A DNA stretch of 64,000 nucleotides from Gemmatimonadaceae bacterium. Lineage in GTDB: Bacteria > Gemmatimonadota > Gemmatimonadetes > Gemmatimonadales > Gemmatimonadaceae. Positions 1 to 7,114 of the stretch are shown here, one piece after another. The notes beneath the pieces were generated by a model, which did no database searches, was not told where the DNA came from, and saw nothing but the letters and a program-made list of their open reading frames with translations. A program made the translations under genes and the position numbers. The stretch covers positions 1 through 64,000 of the forward strand of contig WYBP01000014.1 in NCBI GenBank assembly GCA_011525845.1, written 5' to 3'. Within the stretch, counting starts at the first letter, position 1; every line of letters starts with the position of its first letter.

Positions 1-836
1 ACCCCTGGGGGGTGGTGCTGGCGGGCCGCAGCCTGGGGACCCCGGGGAGCGGGACGCGGGAGGGGTTCACGAGCCAGCCGCGGGACCTGACGGTCGGGTG
101 GGACGACTTCGGGGCGCGGCAGTACCTGGCGGCGTATGGGCGCTGGGGGGGCGTCGATCCGCTGGCCGAGGCGCACGCCCCGTGGAGCCCATACCAATAT
201 GTGTTCAACGATCCCAATCGCCTCGCGGATCCGGATGGACGGACGCCCTGCTTGCTCGGGCCGGTGGCGGCCCGGATCTGCCAAGCGCTGGCGACGGTCG
301 GAGGCGCCACGCTCGGGGCCATGGTCGCCACGGCGTGGGTGAACGCGGAGCAGGGGCGGTCGATCTTCGAGGGGGTTGGGCAAGCGGGGCTCGAGGCAGC
401 CGCAGAGGCGGCGCCGTTCGTGCTGCTGCCGATGGCAACGGGTCCGGCCGCCCCCGCGCGCGCAACGGGCGCAACCGGGCGCGAAGCGGTTGCTCGCGCG
501 GCCACGAACGGTGCGGACGATGCCGCAAGGGGTGGTGAGGCCGGAACGCGGTTAGTCGTCAACTCCGCTGGCGAGACGCAGCAAGTCGTAAACGGACTGC
601 GCGTTGGCGAGCATGCGGCGCTCCGCATGACCGAGCGTGGCGTCTCGCTCAGTGCGCTCGAGAGGACGCTCGGGCAGACGCCCTCCAGGTACTTTCATGA
701 GGGCGCGTGGAAGACGGGGTACTACGATCCGGCCTCTCGCGTGTTTGTCGGCTCGATTAACGGCGAGCTGACAACGGTCATTAACGGTGCGACGCCACGG
801 TACATTGAGAACCTGATGAGGGCTGCGTCTCCATGA
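1..836 (+). CDS. RHS/YD-repeat protein, C-terminal end with DUF4258-like toxin domain (5' partial)
   Basis: This is the 3' end of an RHS polymorphic toxin. The frame is open to the left edge, so the real start lies outside the window; the first in-window start, GTG at 12, is not the true start. The RHS-associated core is visible near residues 30-80 (GARQYLAAYGRW, VDPLAE, WSPYQYV, ending DPDG), where the core normally ends and the variable tip begins. After it come an alanine/glycine-rich hydrophobic stretch and, in about the last 80 residues, a compact domain (EHAALRMTERGVS, GYYDPASRVFVG, TTVINGA). That pattern fits DUF4258-type domains, which resemble small RelE/BrnT-like RNase toxins. The stop overlaps the start of the DUF2283 gene (ATGA at 833-836), as expected for a toxin/immunity pair. 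Seen: the core and gene overlap. Inferred: RNase-like activity and delivery. Confidence 0.85.
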   Translation, partial: PWGVVLAGRSLGTPGSGTREGFTSQPRDLTVGWDDFGARQYLAAYGRWGGVDPLAEAHAPWSPYQYVFNDPNRLADPDGRTPCLLGPVAARICQALATVGGATLGAMVATAWVNAEQGRSIFEGVGQAGLEAAAEAAPFVLLPMATGPAAPARATGATGREAVARAATNGADDAARGGEAGTRLVVNSAGETQQVVNGLRVGEHAALRMTERGVSLSALERTLGQTPSRYFHEGAWKTGYYDPASRVFVGSINGELTTVINGATPRYIENLMRAASP

Positions 837-1051
837 AGATCACGTACGATGAGTCGGTTGACGCCGCCTATATCTATCTGGCCGTCGCAACGGAACCAGG
901 TGGAGTTGAAAGGACGTACTGCTGCGACCCGCTTGAGGTGAACGGTCAGATCCACCTCGACTTCGACAAGCAAGGCAGGTTAATCGGAATCGAAGTGCTC
1001 GGTGCCAGCAAGCTGCTGCCTGAAGGGATCATTCCGAAAGAGAAACGTTGA
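833..1051 (+). CDS. DUF2283 family protein, likely antitoxin/immunity partner
   Basis: A 72-residue protein matching the DUF2283 pattern: it starts MKITYDESVDAAYIYL, has a central LDFDKQGRLIGIEVLGAS and ends in a charged tail. DUF2283 proteins are small alpha/beta proteins often encoded beside DUF4258 or similar RelE-like toxins. Its ATG overlaps the stop of the RHS tip by four bases, so the two are probably translationally coupled and made in matched amounts. The likely job is to bind and neutralise the toxin tip in the producing cell. It has no signal peptide, so it would act in the cytoplasm. The family assignment is strong; the neutralising role is inferred from position. Confidence 0.85.
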   Translation: MKITYDESVDAAYIYLAVATEPGGVERTYCCDPLEVNGQIHLDFDKQGRLIGIEVLGASKLLPEGIIPKEKR

Positions 1052-1289
1052 CCGAGCGTGTGCTGGAAGCAGCGGCTTTCGGGTGCTCGCCGTGTGCCTG
1101 CGAGCCTCCCACCCCCTCGGAAGGGGGCGATGGGTGCGCGCTCCTATGCCACGCCTGGTGACCCCCGCCCTGCGTTCGGCCCGGAACTGAATTGCCAGAG
1201 GGCCCCACGACGCTGCGAGTGCGCGGCGAGCTCAAAGAACGCACTCAGCGCCTCTTCGACGAGATCGGTACGCAGTGTGCGAGGCGAGA

Positions 1290-1574
1290 ATGATCTCTGG
1301 CACCGTGAGACGCAGAGCGATGTTCACGATTTCGCTTCTCCCTCTCGCATCCTGCGGCATCCAGAGTGCACCGCGCGCTGTCACCGGACAGCGCGCCATT
1401 CGCCTCCTCCACTGGATGCGATCGAGCGTGGTCGGGACGGAATCGCTCGTCGGGATGTCGGACTCGACCTGCGCCCGGATCGACTGCGGGCCGCGCGACG
1501 ACTCGCTCGACGGCTGGGGATCCCGATTCGTGCGCGGCACCAAGGACGACATCGACTTCGATGCGTACGCGTGA
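1290..1574 (+). CDS. Hypothetical small lipoprotein, weak GspG-like tail
   Basis: A possible 94-residue product. From ATG 1290 it has a basic N-region (RRR), a short hydrophobic run and a lipobox (LPLASC), so it could be exported and lipidated. Its end (LDGWGSRF, DIDFDAY) resembles the C-terminal region of pseudopilin GspG-like proteins, where a D-x-W-G-x-x-F segment is common, but it stops earlier than those do. A GTG at 1275 in the same frame would give a slightly longer form. It lies just downstream of the RHS cassette and may be cassette debris. Function is unknown, and the reading frame is moderately supported at best. Confidence 0.4.
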   Translation: MISGTVRRRAMFTISLLPLASCGIQSAPRAVTGQRAIRLLHWMRSSVVGTESLVGMSDSTCARIDCGPRDDSLDGWGSRFVRGTKDDIDFDAYA

Positions 1575-1641
1575 CGCAGTAGGGCGAACGCCATCGCCGG
1601 GTGCTGGACGCGAGTGGAAGGATCGTCGCTCCGCCCGCACC

Positions 1642-4254
1642 TCACCGCCCCCGCTTCCTCCGCTTCTCCTTCTTCCCCCGCCCCGGTCGCCCGCCCTTCC
1701 CACGCGACCGATCTCCCTCGCGACCACCCCGCCGACCCGCGCGCGAGACCTCCTCCGCGGACCAGGGCCGCGAAAGCTCCTCCCGCAACTCGGCAAGGCT
1801 ATCTGCGCGCACGGCCCCCCGCGCCCCCCTCGCTACGGTGAACCGCACCGGCCGGTCCAACACCGGCAGCTCCTCCTCGACCATCGTCCGCGCCACTTTC
1901 TCCGGCAGCTGCAGCCGCACGACACCAGCGACCGACCCGTCCGCCGCCTCCTCCACCTCGTAGTGCATCGGCACCACCCGCCCATGCACCTCCACCGCAC
2001 CCGGCAGCGCGAGGTACCGCGCCCGCTCCTCCGCCGACACGAACGCATCCGCATCGAACCGGAGCGCCGCGTGCCGGAACCCCTCGAGGTCCCGTACCTC
2101 GCCCAACTGCGCCAGATACCATGTCGCGAGCTCCGCCTGCGACATCCGCGCCGTCCGCCCCCCTGACCGGCGCCACACTTCCCGCAGCTCCTCGATCCAC
2201 TGCCGGTTGCGCGGCACCGCGGGATGCCGCGCCTCGCCCCGCGCCATCGCCTCGGCCAGCACGCGCCGCGCCTCCTCTTCCATCCCCGGCGGGAAGGCGC
2301 TCACCGGCTCGCGTTCGCGCTCCAGCTCGAAGCCGAAGTAGGTCACGCGCCGCTCCAGCGCGAGCGGACGCTCGCGGCGGCCGGGATCGTACACCAACCG
2401 CGGCGCGTGCGCGGTCGCGAAGCGGCGCACGAGGTCGCCCGGGATCTGCGTCCCCTCGATCGCCGCACGCGGCACGCCGAACTTGTCCGCGAAGTAGCGC
2501 AGCGTCCCCGCGATCGCGCCCCAGCTCCCCGCCACGCTCGTCTTCGAGACGCGCGCCTCGTCCCCGCGCGCCGTCTCCTCGTCGATCACCAGGTCGAACG
2601 GCATCACCCGCGCGAGCAGCTCTATGAAGCGCCGCTCCACCACCGGCGTGGTGCGCGGCATCCGCGTCGGGAGCGGGAGCCCCACCGACCGATAGATGCT
2701 CGCCATCGCCAGCGCGGAGTCCTCGACCGACTTGACCAGCACGCCGCGCCCCTCCGCCCACCGCTCCACGCTCTCGTCGAAGAGCTGCCGCGGCAGCCCG
2801 TACACCTCGCCCAGGAACCCGCACCGCTCGAACGCCTCGGCGTACACGTTGTACGTCGTCAGGTGGTCGCTCCCCGGCACCACGAGCCCGGTGAGGTCCC
2901 GGTCCTCGCGCGTCATCCGGTGCAGCGACTCGACGCTCGCCATCACGGCCACGTACGGGAGCAGCTCGTCGTCGCAGTGCACGAGGAGTTCCGCCCAGGC
3001 GCGGTCCACCGGCATCGCCTCCACCGAGCGGCCATAGGGCGTGAGCCGCCCCGCATCGATGATCCCGCGCGACTCCAGGAACTCCAGCGCGGCGCGGTAC
3101 GACGCGCGGTCGAGCGGCACGGGGAGGTCGAGCTCGTCCGCGCGCACGCCGAGCGCCGCGCAGGTGAGCGCGACGCGCTCGGAGTCGCCGGCGAGCTGGA
3201 ATTCGGGGGCGGTGGGCTCGAGCGCGTCGAAGCGGATGTCGCGGTCGGAGAGGATGTACACCCGCCCCCCCGCCACGCGCCCATGCACCCGCCCCGCCAT
3301 CTGCAGGATCTCGTTCGCGCCGAGCGGCACGCGCGCGAGCACGTTCCGCCCGCGCTCCACCAGGTTCGTGAAGCGCGTGTCGTCGATCACCACCGTGTCC
3401 AGCCCGCGCACGTTGAGCGCGCTCTGCCCCGCCGCGGTCATCGCCAGCAGGAAGGGCTTCTCCACCTCCCCCTCGAGGAAGGGACGGATCACGCGGATCG
3501 GCTCGCCGCCATGGTAGAACGCCACCTGCATCCGCGGATAGCGCGAGGCCACATCCGCCGCGACCTCTTCCACCCCCGCGCGCGTGGGGAGGAAGACGCC
3601 GATCCCGCGCTTCTCACGCACGGCCTTCTGCAGGAAGCGGTCGTCGAGGAAGTAGACCGGCTTCTTCCGCTCGACCTCCACTCGCGCCGCCTTCGCCGGA
3701 TCGAACGCGCTCGACTCGATCACCTCGGCCGCGTGCAGGTAGCGCGCGTAGAACGAGGGGTCCACCGTCGCCGAGAGCCAGATGAAGCGGCACCCGGTGC
3801 GCTTGCCGAGCGCGAGGCAGAGCTCGAGCTCCGCCGAGGTCTGGTGGATCTCGTCCACCACCAGCGTGTCGTGCGGGCGGATGTCGCCGTCCTGGAACCA
3901 GCGGCGCGCGATGCCGGTGGTGACGATCACCACGTTCCAGCTCGGCGTCTCGGGCGTCGCCTCGCGCTCGCGGTTCACCACGCCCACGCGGAGCTCGTCC
4001 GTGTCGAGCAGCGCCTTGGCGATCGGCTTCACGGCCAGCGTCTTCCCCGTGCCGGTGCCGGCCACGATCCCGAAGCCGCGCCGTGGCCGGTCGGGCGACT
4101 CGGCGAGACGCTCGGCGAGCGCCTTCAGCTCGGGGCCGCGCGTCTGCCAGAGCAGGGTCTCGATGTCGAGGCCGAAGCCGAGTTCGATCGTCTCGCAGGC
4201 CGCGCGCGTGGGCGCGATGACGATGATCCGCCCTCGGGCGCCGCCGGTGGCCAC
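1642..4254 (-). CDS. DEAH/DExH-box ATP-dependent helicase, HrpA/HrpB-like
   Basis: An 870-residue superfamily 2 helicase. Motifs in order: Walker A GTGTGKT (66-72), DEIH as motif II (134-137), SAT as motif III (161-163), a helicase C domain with NVRGLDTVVIDD near 281, and QMAGRVHGR as motif VI (318-326). The long C-terminal part contains HrpB-like beta segments and ends in a very basic Gly/Arg/Lys-rich tail (last 45 residues), probably for nucleic acid binding. The family unwinds RNA or RNA-protein complexes using NTP. The start is GTG at 4254. The frame stays open upstream into the neighbouring gene's 3' end with residues that look coding (DPYLPPDHDAF), but I find no ATG, GTG or TTG there, so the true start could be a rarer codon. 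It is the last gene of a minus-strand run. Confidence 0.9.
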   Translation of the reverse strand: MATGGARGRIIVIAPTRAACETIELGFGLDIETLLWQTRGPELKALAERLAESPDRPRRGFGIVAGTGTGKTLAVKPIAKALLDTDELRVGVVNREREATPETPSWNVVIVTTGIARRWFQDGDIRPHDTLVVDEIHQTSAELELCLALGKRTGCRFIWLSATVDPSFYARYLHAAEVIESSAFDPAKAARVEVERKKPVYFLDDRFLQKAVREKRGIGVFLPTRAGVEEVAADVASRYPRMQVAFYHGGEPIRVIRPFLEGEVEKPFLLAMTAAGQSALNVRGLDTVVIDDTRFTNLVERGRNVLARVPLGANEILQMAGRVHGRVAGGRVYILSDRDIRFDALEPTAPEFQLAGDSERVALTCAALGVRADELDLPVPLDRASYRAALEFLESRGIIDAGRLTPYGRSVEAMPVDRAWAELLVHCDDELLPYVAVMASVESLHRMTREDRDLTGLVVPGSDHLTTYNVYAEAFERCGFLGEVYGLPRQLFDESVERWAEGRGVLVKSVEDSALAMASIYRSVGLPLPTRMPRTTPVVERRFIELLARVMPFDLVIDEETARGDEARVSKTSVAGSWGAIAGTLRYFADKFGVPRAAIEGTQIPGDLVRRFATAHAPRLVYDPGRRERPLALERRVTYFGFELEREREPVSAFPPGMEEEARRVLAEAMARGEARHPAVPRNRQWIEELREVWRRSGGRTARMSQAELATWYLAQLGEVRDLEGFRHAALRFDADAFVSAEERARYLALPGAVEVHGRVVPMHYEVEEAADGSVAGVVRLQLPEKVARTMVEEELPVLDRPVRFTVARGARGAVRADSLAELREELSRPWSAEEVSRAGRRGGREGDRSRGKGGRPGRGKKEKRRKRGR

Positions 4255-4319
4255 GAACGCATCGTGGTCGGGCGGGAGGTACGGATCCCGGACCGCGCGG
4301 TGCCGGACGCTCGGGTCGC

Positions 4320-4832
4320 TTACGGCTGCTCCGGCTTCTTCTTCTCGGGCTCCGCCGGCTTCTTCGCGGGCTCGGTCGGCTTCTTGGCCGGCTCGGACTT
4401 GGGCTCGGACTTGGGCGCCGGAGCGTCCTTCGCGGCGGGAGTCTTCGCGTCGGTCCGTTCGCGCCTCGTGTCGCGCACGGAGTCACGCCTCTCCGTCAGC
4501 GACGTCCTCCGGAACGCAGAGAGCGAGGGCTCGCCCCGGGAGCGCGTGGTGAGCTCGAAGCGGGGGTCCTCATCCTCCTTTGCCGGAGGACCGTAGACGA
4601 CCGTGCCGTTGGCGGGGTTCTGGCGGAGGGCCGTGGCGCAGTCGGTCGGGGCGGGCTGCTGCCTGGCCGGCACCCCCGCGATCCAGATGCGGCACTTCCC
4701 CGCGGGCGGCATCATCGACCGCGGCACGACCGGGGTCGTGTCGGGAGGCGTCGGGGGAGGCGTCTGGGCCCGGAGGGCGGGCACCAGCATCACCGAGCCG
4801 GCGACGACGAGGGAGAGGGCGAAGGGGCGCAT
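4320..4832 (-). CDS. Secreted hypothetical protein with Lys/Pro-rich tail
   Basis: A 170-residue exported protein. An N-terminal signal peptide (MRPFALSLVVAGSVMLVPALRAQ) ends at a likely signal peptidase I site after ALRAQ. Next come a proline-rich linker and a small conserved-looking module with two cysteines (KCRIWI, APTDCATAL) that could form a disulfide. The last third is low complexity, built of KSEP, KKPTEP and KKPAEP repeats that could contact the peptidoglycan or the outer membrane. No enzymatic motif is visible. It sits between phosphofructokinase and the helicase on the same strand. Function is unknown. Confidence 0.8.
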   Translation of the reverse strand: MRPFALSLVVAGSVMLVPALRAQTPPPTPPDTTPVVPRSMMPPAGKCRIWIAGVPARQQPAPTDCATALRQNPANGTVVYGPPAKEDEDPRFELTTRSRGEPSLSAFRRTSLTERRDSVRDTRRERTDAKTPAAKDAPAPKSEPKSEPAKKPTEPAKKPAEPEKKKPEQP

Positions 4833-4895
4833 GATGGGGGGACGAGGAAAGATACCCCAACGGCACCGAGGCGTTCATCCCCCGGCCGGGGCCGA

Positions 4896-5975
4896 TCAGT
4901 CCCCGAAACTGATCCCGATCGCCCGGGCCGTCTGCACCACATCGTGGGCCGGGTCCACCCGCTTGGGGGTCTGCAGCGCCTCCTTGATGGGCACGGTCAC
5001 GATGTTCGGGGTCTGGAGCGCCACCATGTGGCCCCACTTCCCGTCCGCCACCGCCTGGGCGGCCGCGCCGCCGAAGCGCGTCGCGAGCAGCCGGTCGTAG
5101 CCGGTGGGCATCCCGCCGCGCTGCAGGTGGCCGAGGACCATCGAGCGGCACTCCTTCCCCGTCTTCTCCTGGATGATCGTCGCCAGCCGCTGCGCCACGC
5201 CCCCCACGCGCCGGTCCTGGCCGGGGAGCGACTTGCCGATCAGGGAGGACGATCCGCTCTCGTCCTTCGCGCCCTCCGCGATCACGATGATCGCGAACTT
5301 CCGTCCGCGGCGGTCCCGCTCCATCACCGCCTCGCAGACGTGCTCGATCTTCCAGGGGATCTCGGGGATCAGCACCACGTCCGCCGTGCCGGAGACCCCC
5401 GAATGCAGCGCGATGAACCCCGCGTCGCGCCCCATCACCTCGAGCACCATCACGCGGTCGTGGCTCTCCGCGGTGGTGTGCAGCTTGTCGATCGCCTCGA
5501 TCGCGGTCTGCACCGCGGTGTCGAACCCGAAGGTCGTGACCGTCCCCGCGACGTCGTTGTCGATGGTCTTCGGCACGCCCACGATCCGCACCCCCTTCTC
5601 CACCAGCCGCTGCGCGATCGCCAGCGACCCGTCCCCGCCGATCGCGATCATCGCCTCGATCCCGTGCGACTTCGCATTGGCGATGATCTCGTCCGAGCGG
5701 TCGATCTCCTTCCACGACCCGTCCTTCTGCTGCACGGGGAAGGCGAAGGGGTTCCCGCGGTTCGTCGTGCGGAGGATCGTGCCGCCCAGGTGGGCGATGC
5801 CGCGCACGGCATCGGCCGTGAGCTCCACCACCTCGTCCTCGCCGAGGAGCCCGGCATACCCCCGCTTGATCCCGAGCACGGACCACCCGCGGTCGAGCGC
5901 GGAGAGGGTGGCCGCGCGGATCACTGCGTTCAGGCCGGGTGCATCACCACCGCCCGTGGAGATGGCGATGCGCAT
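4896..5975 (-). CDS. pfkA: 6-phosphofructokinase
   Basis: A 359-residue phosphofructokinase that phosphorylates fructose 6-phosphate at C1 in glycolysis. It has the nucleotide-binding STGGGDAPGLN at the N-terminus, GGDGS (113-117), PKTIDND (135-141) and MGRDAGF (181-187). Gly in GGDGS matches ATP-using enzymes, whereas strictly PPi-dependent ones usually have Asp there. Lys in PKTIDND is typical of the group III/PPi-related clade (Escherichia coli has Gly). The enzyme is therefore probably a group III ATP-type PFK, and the donor should be tested. ATG 5975 lies 2 nt after the stop of the SelW-like gene, so the two are almost certainly cotranscribed. Confidence 0.95.
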   Translation of the reverse strand: MRIAISTGGGDAPGLNAVIRAATLSALDRGWSVLGIKRGYAGLLGEDEVVELTADAVRGIAHLGGTILRTTNRGNPFAFPVQQKDGSWKEIDRSDEIIANAKSHGIEAMIAIGGDGSLAIAQRLVEKGVRIVGVPKTIDNDVAGTVTTFGFDTAVQTAIEAIDKLHTTAESHDRVMVLEVMGRDAGFIALHSGVSGTADVVLIPEIPWKIEHVCEAVMERDRRGRKFAIIVIAEGAKDESGSSSLIGKSLPGQDRRVGGVAQRLATIIQEKTGKECRSMVLGHLQRGGMPTGYDRLLATRFGGAAAQAVADGKWGHMVALQTPNIVTVPIKEALQTPKRVDPAHDVVQTARAIGISFGD

Positions 5976-5977
5976 CG

Positions 5978-6211
5978 TCAGGGAGCTCCGTGCTTGCGCA
6001 GCAGGGTGATCACCTCGCCGGGCTGCGCGTGCCGGCCGAGTCGTCGCTTGGAGAAGACGAGCTGGTCATCGAGGGTGACCTCGAACACGCCGCCGCCGGA
6101 GGGGGTGAGTCCCACCTCGGCGTCGGGCCAGGTCTCCCGCAGTGCGGCCGCCAGACTGACGGCCCGGGGTTCATAGTTTCAGACGGTGCAGTATTCGATG
6201 TCGATCTTCAT
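5978..6211 (-). CDS. SelW/Rdx-family selenoprotein, UGA read as selenocysteine
   Basis: ATG at 6211 opens a 77-codon frame whose only internal stop is UGA at 6179-6181 (codon 11), ending at TGA 5978-5980. The translation begins MKIDIEYCTV, then UGA, then NYEPRAVSLAAALRETW, and later has GGGVFEVTLDDQLVFSKRRLG. That is the thioredoxin-like Rdx fold of SelW/SelT/SelH: a beta strand, a CxxU/CxxC redox motif, a helix and the GxFEV segment. The UGA falls exactly on the second redox position (C-T-V-U), where homologues have Sec or Cys. A bacterial SECIS-like hairpin follows. The likely role is a cytosolic thiol-redox protein. It precedes pfkA by 2 nt. Ordinary gene callers would miss or truncate it. 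A nonsense mutation of a Cys codon is the alternative; the intact downstream frame, exact position and hairpin argue against it. Confidence 0.82.
6146..6164 (-). promoter_or_regulatory. Candidate bacterial SECIS element (selenocysteine insertion hairpin)
   Basis: On the minus strand, GGCCGUC (6164-6158) pairs with GGCGGCC (6152-6146), giving seven contiguous pairs including one U-G, closed by the loop AGUCU (6157-6153). The stem starts 14 nt and the loop 21 nt after the UGA. Bacterial SECIS elements are small stem-loops inside the coding region with a G early in the apical loop, about 16-37 nt from the UGA, bound by SelB. Position, stem and the GU in the loop all fit. Pairing was judged by eye. 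Confidence 0.7.
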
Positions 6212-6258
6212 CGGTCCGCTCGGTGGGAGTCGCGTGATGGCGCGCTGAGGGAAGCTAA

Positions 6259-6294
6259 GGGGCGCGCGGGGCGCGCGGGGCGCGCGGGGCGCGT
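6259..6294. repeat. 9-bp tandem repeat, four copies
   Basis: Four direct copies of GGGGCGCGC (the last ends in T) lie immediately beyond the stop codon of the small lipoprotein and upstream of the SelW-like gene. Purely G/C units like this can slip in replication. No function is apparent. Confidence 0.85.
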
Positions 6295-6295
6295 G

Positions 6296-6565
6296 TCACC
6301 GCACGTAGCGCACGCCCGCGAGGTTGGCCAGCGCCGCGATCGCCGTGTCCTGCTTCGCCACTACCGCGCGCAGTGAATCCATCGTGATCAGGATCTCCGA
6401 CGTCTTCGCATGGAGCTCGTCGAGCGTGCTGGTGAGGTCCAGCGTCCGCTGCATCTCGTCCAGCTGCTCGTTCGGGTCGGTGTAGCAGGCGCCGAGCGCG
6501 CCGGCCGCTCCGATGGCGAGGAGGGAGAGGAGGGCGACGGTGGCGATCGGTCGGGAGGGTCGCAT
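6296..6565 (-). CDS. Small lipoprotein, hypothetical
   Basis: An 89-residue protein starting at ATG 6565. A basic N-terminus (MRPSRP) and hydrophobic core lead to a lipobox (ALGAC), so the mature protein begins at Cys and is lipid-anchored. The rest is helical and rich in Leu, Asp and Thr (EMQRTLDLTSTLDELH, ILITMDSLRAVVAKQDTAIAAL), with heptad-like spacing that suggests a short coiled coil, as in small periplasmic lipoproteins. A much longer frame upstream (to 6922) is only the shadow of the divergent pseudopilin gene. It is probably the first gene of the minus-strand run leading to the SelW-like gene and pfkA. Function is unknown. Confidence 0.75.
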   Translation of the reverse strand: MRPSRPIATVALLSLLAIGAAGALGACYTDPNEQLDEMQRTLDLTSTLDELHAKTSEILITMDSLRAVVAKQDTAIAALANLAGVRYVR

Positions 6566-6649
6566 GCGAACGGTCCTGTCGGGAGGGATCGGTGACGGTG
6601 ATGCGCCCGAATCTACCGAGCGTGGGCCTCCCCCGTCCGGAGGTCCGCG

Positions 6650-7075
6650 ATGCGCCGTGGCGTCACCCTCGCCGAGCTGGTGCTGGTCTGCACCTTCATC
6701 GGACTGCTCGTGGGGATCGCCCTCCCCCGCACCGCCGCGATGCTCGACGGCATCCGGCTCCGGCAGGCGGCGCACGAGGTGGCCGCCTCGCTCACCCTCG
6801 CGCGTGCGGCGGCGATCCGCCGCGCGACCTACGCGCGCGTGGTGGTGGACGCGGCGCGGAACGAGGTGCGCGTCGAGAGCGGGAGCGACACCCTCCTCCG
6901 CCGCGACCTGCGCGCGATGCACCGCGTGGCACTCCGCGCCTCGCGCGACACGATCACCTACGCGCCCTCGGGGATGGGGTACGGCGTCGCCAACTCCACT
7001 ATCGTGGTGAGCCTCGGCGCGCGCGCCGAGACCGTCACGGTGAGCCGGCTGGGGCGGATGCGCCGGTCGTGGTGA
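6650..7075 (+). CDS. GspH/FimT-type pseudopilin
   Basis: A 141-residue prepilin-like protein. The N-terminus has a short basic leader (MRRG) followed by VTLAELVLVCTFIGLLVGIA, the type III signal with cleavage after Gly and Glu at mature position 5, processed by a PilD-type peptidase. The hydrophobic helix continues into an amphipathic segment (LARAAAIRRATYARVVV) and a GspH/FimT-like beta domain with the usual D.ARNEVRV strand pattern. Such minor pseudopilins prime type IV pilus or type II secretion pseudopilus assembly. It stands alone, divergent from the small lipoprotein, with no other pilus gene in the window. Confidence 0.88.
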   Translation: MRRGVTLAELVLVCTFIGLLVGIALPRTAAMLDGIRLRQAAHEVAASLTLARAAAIRRATYARVVVDAARNEVRVESGSDTLLRRDLRAMHRVALRASRDTITYAPSGMGYGVANSTIVVSLGARAETVTVSRLGRMRRSW

Positions 7076-7114
7076 GGGGCGGGCTCCGGCGCCAGGCGCG
7101 ACGCCGCATGGAGC

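Noticed and set aside
1192..1293. A 33-codon TTG frame overlapping the small lipoprotein start
   Set aside because: Too short, no family and no clear ribosome site.
4255..4319. N-terminal extension of the helicase
   Set aside because: The codons look coding but no standard start codon lies there, so I kept GTG 4254 and noted the doubt.
2224..4596. Long plus-strand frame across the helicase gene
   Set aside because: It is antisense to a motif-complete helicase. Stop-poor antisense frames are expected in very GC-rich DNA. No domain was seen.
5978..6211. The SelW-like frame as a pseudogene with a nonsense codon
   Set aside because: The stop is exactly at the redox position, is UGA and not UAA/UAG, everything else is intact and a fitting hairpin follows. 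Not excluded until the Sec genes are found.
6566..6922. N-terminal extension of the small lipoprotein
   Set aside because: The translation is the antisense of the pseudopilin gene; the lipoprotein signal begins at 6565.
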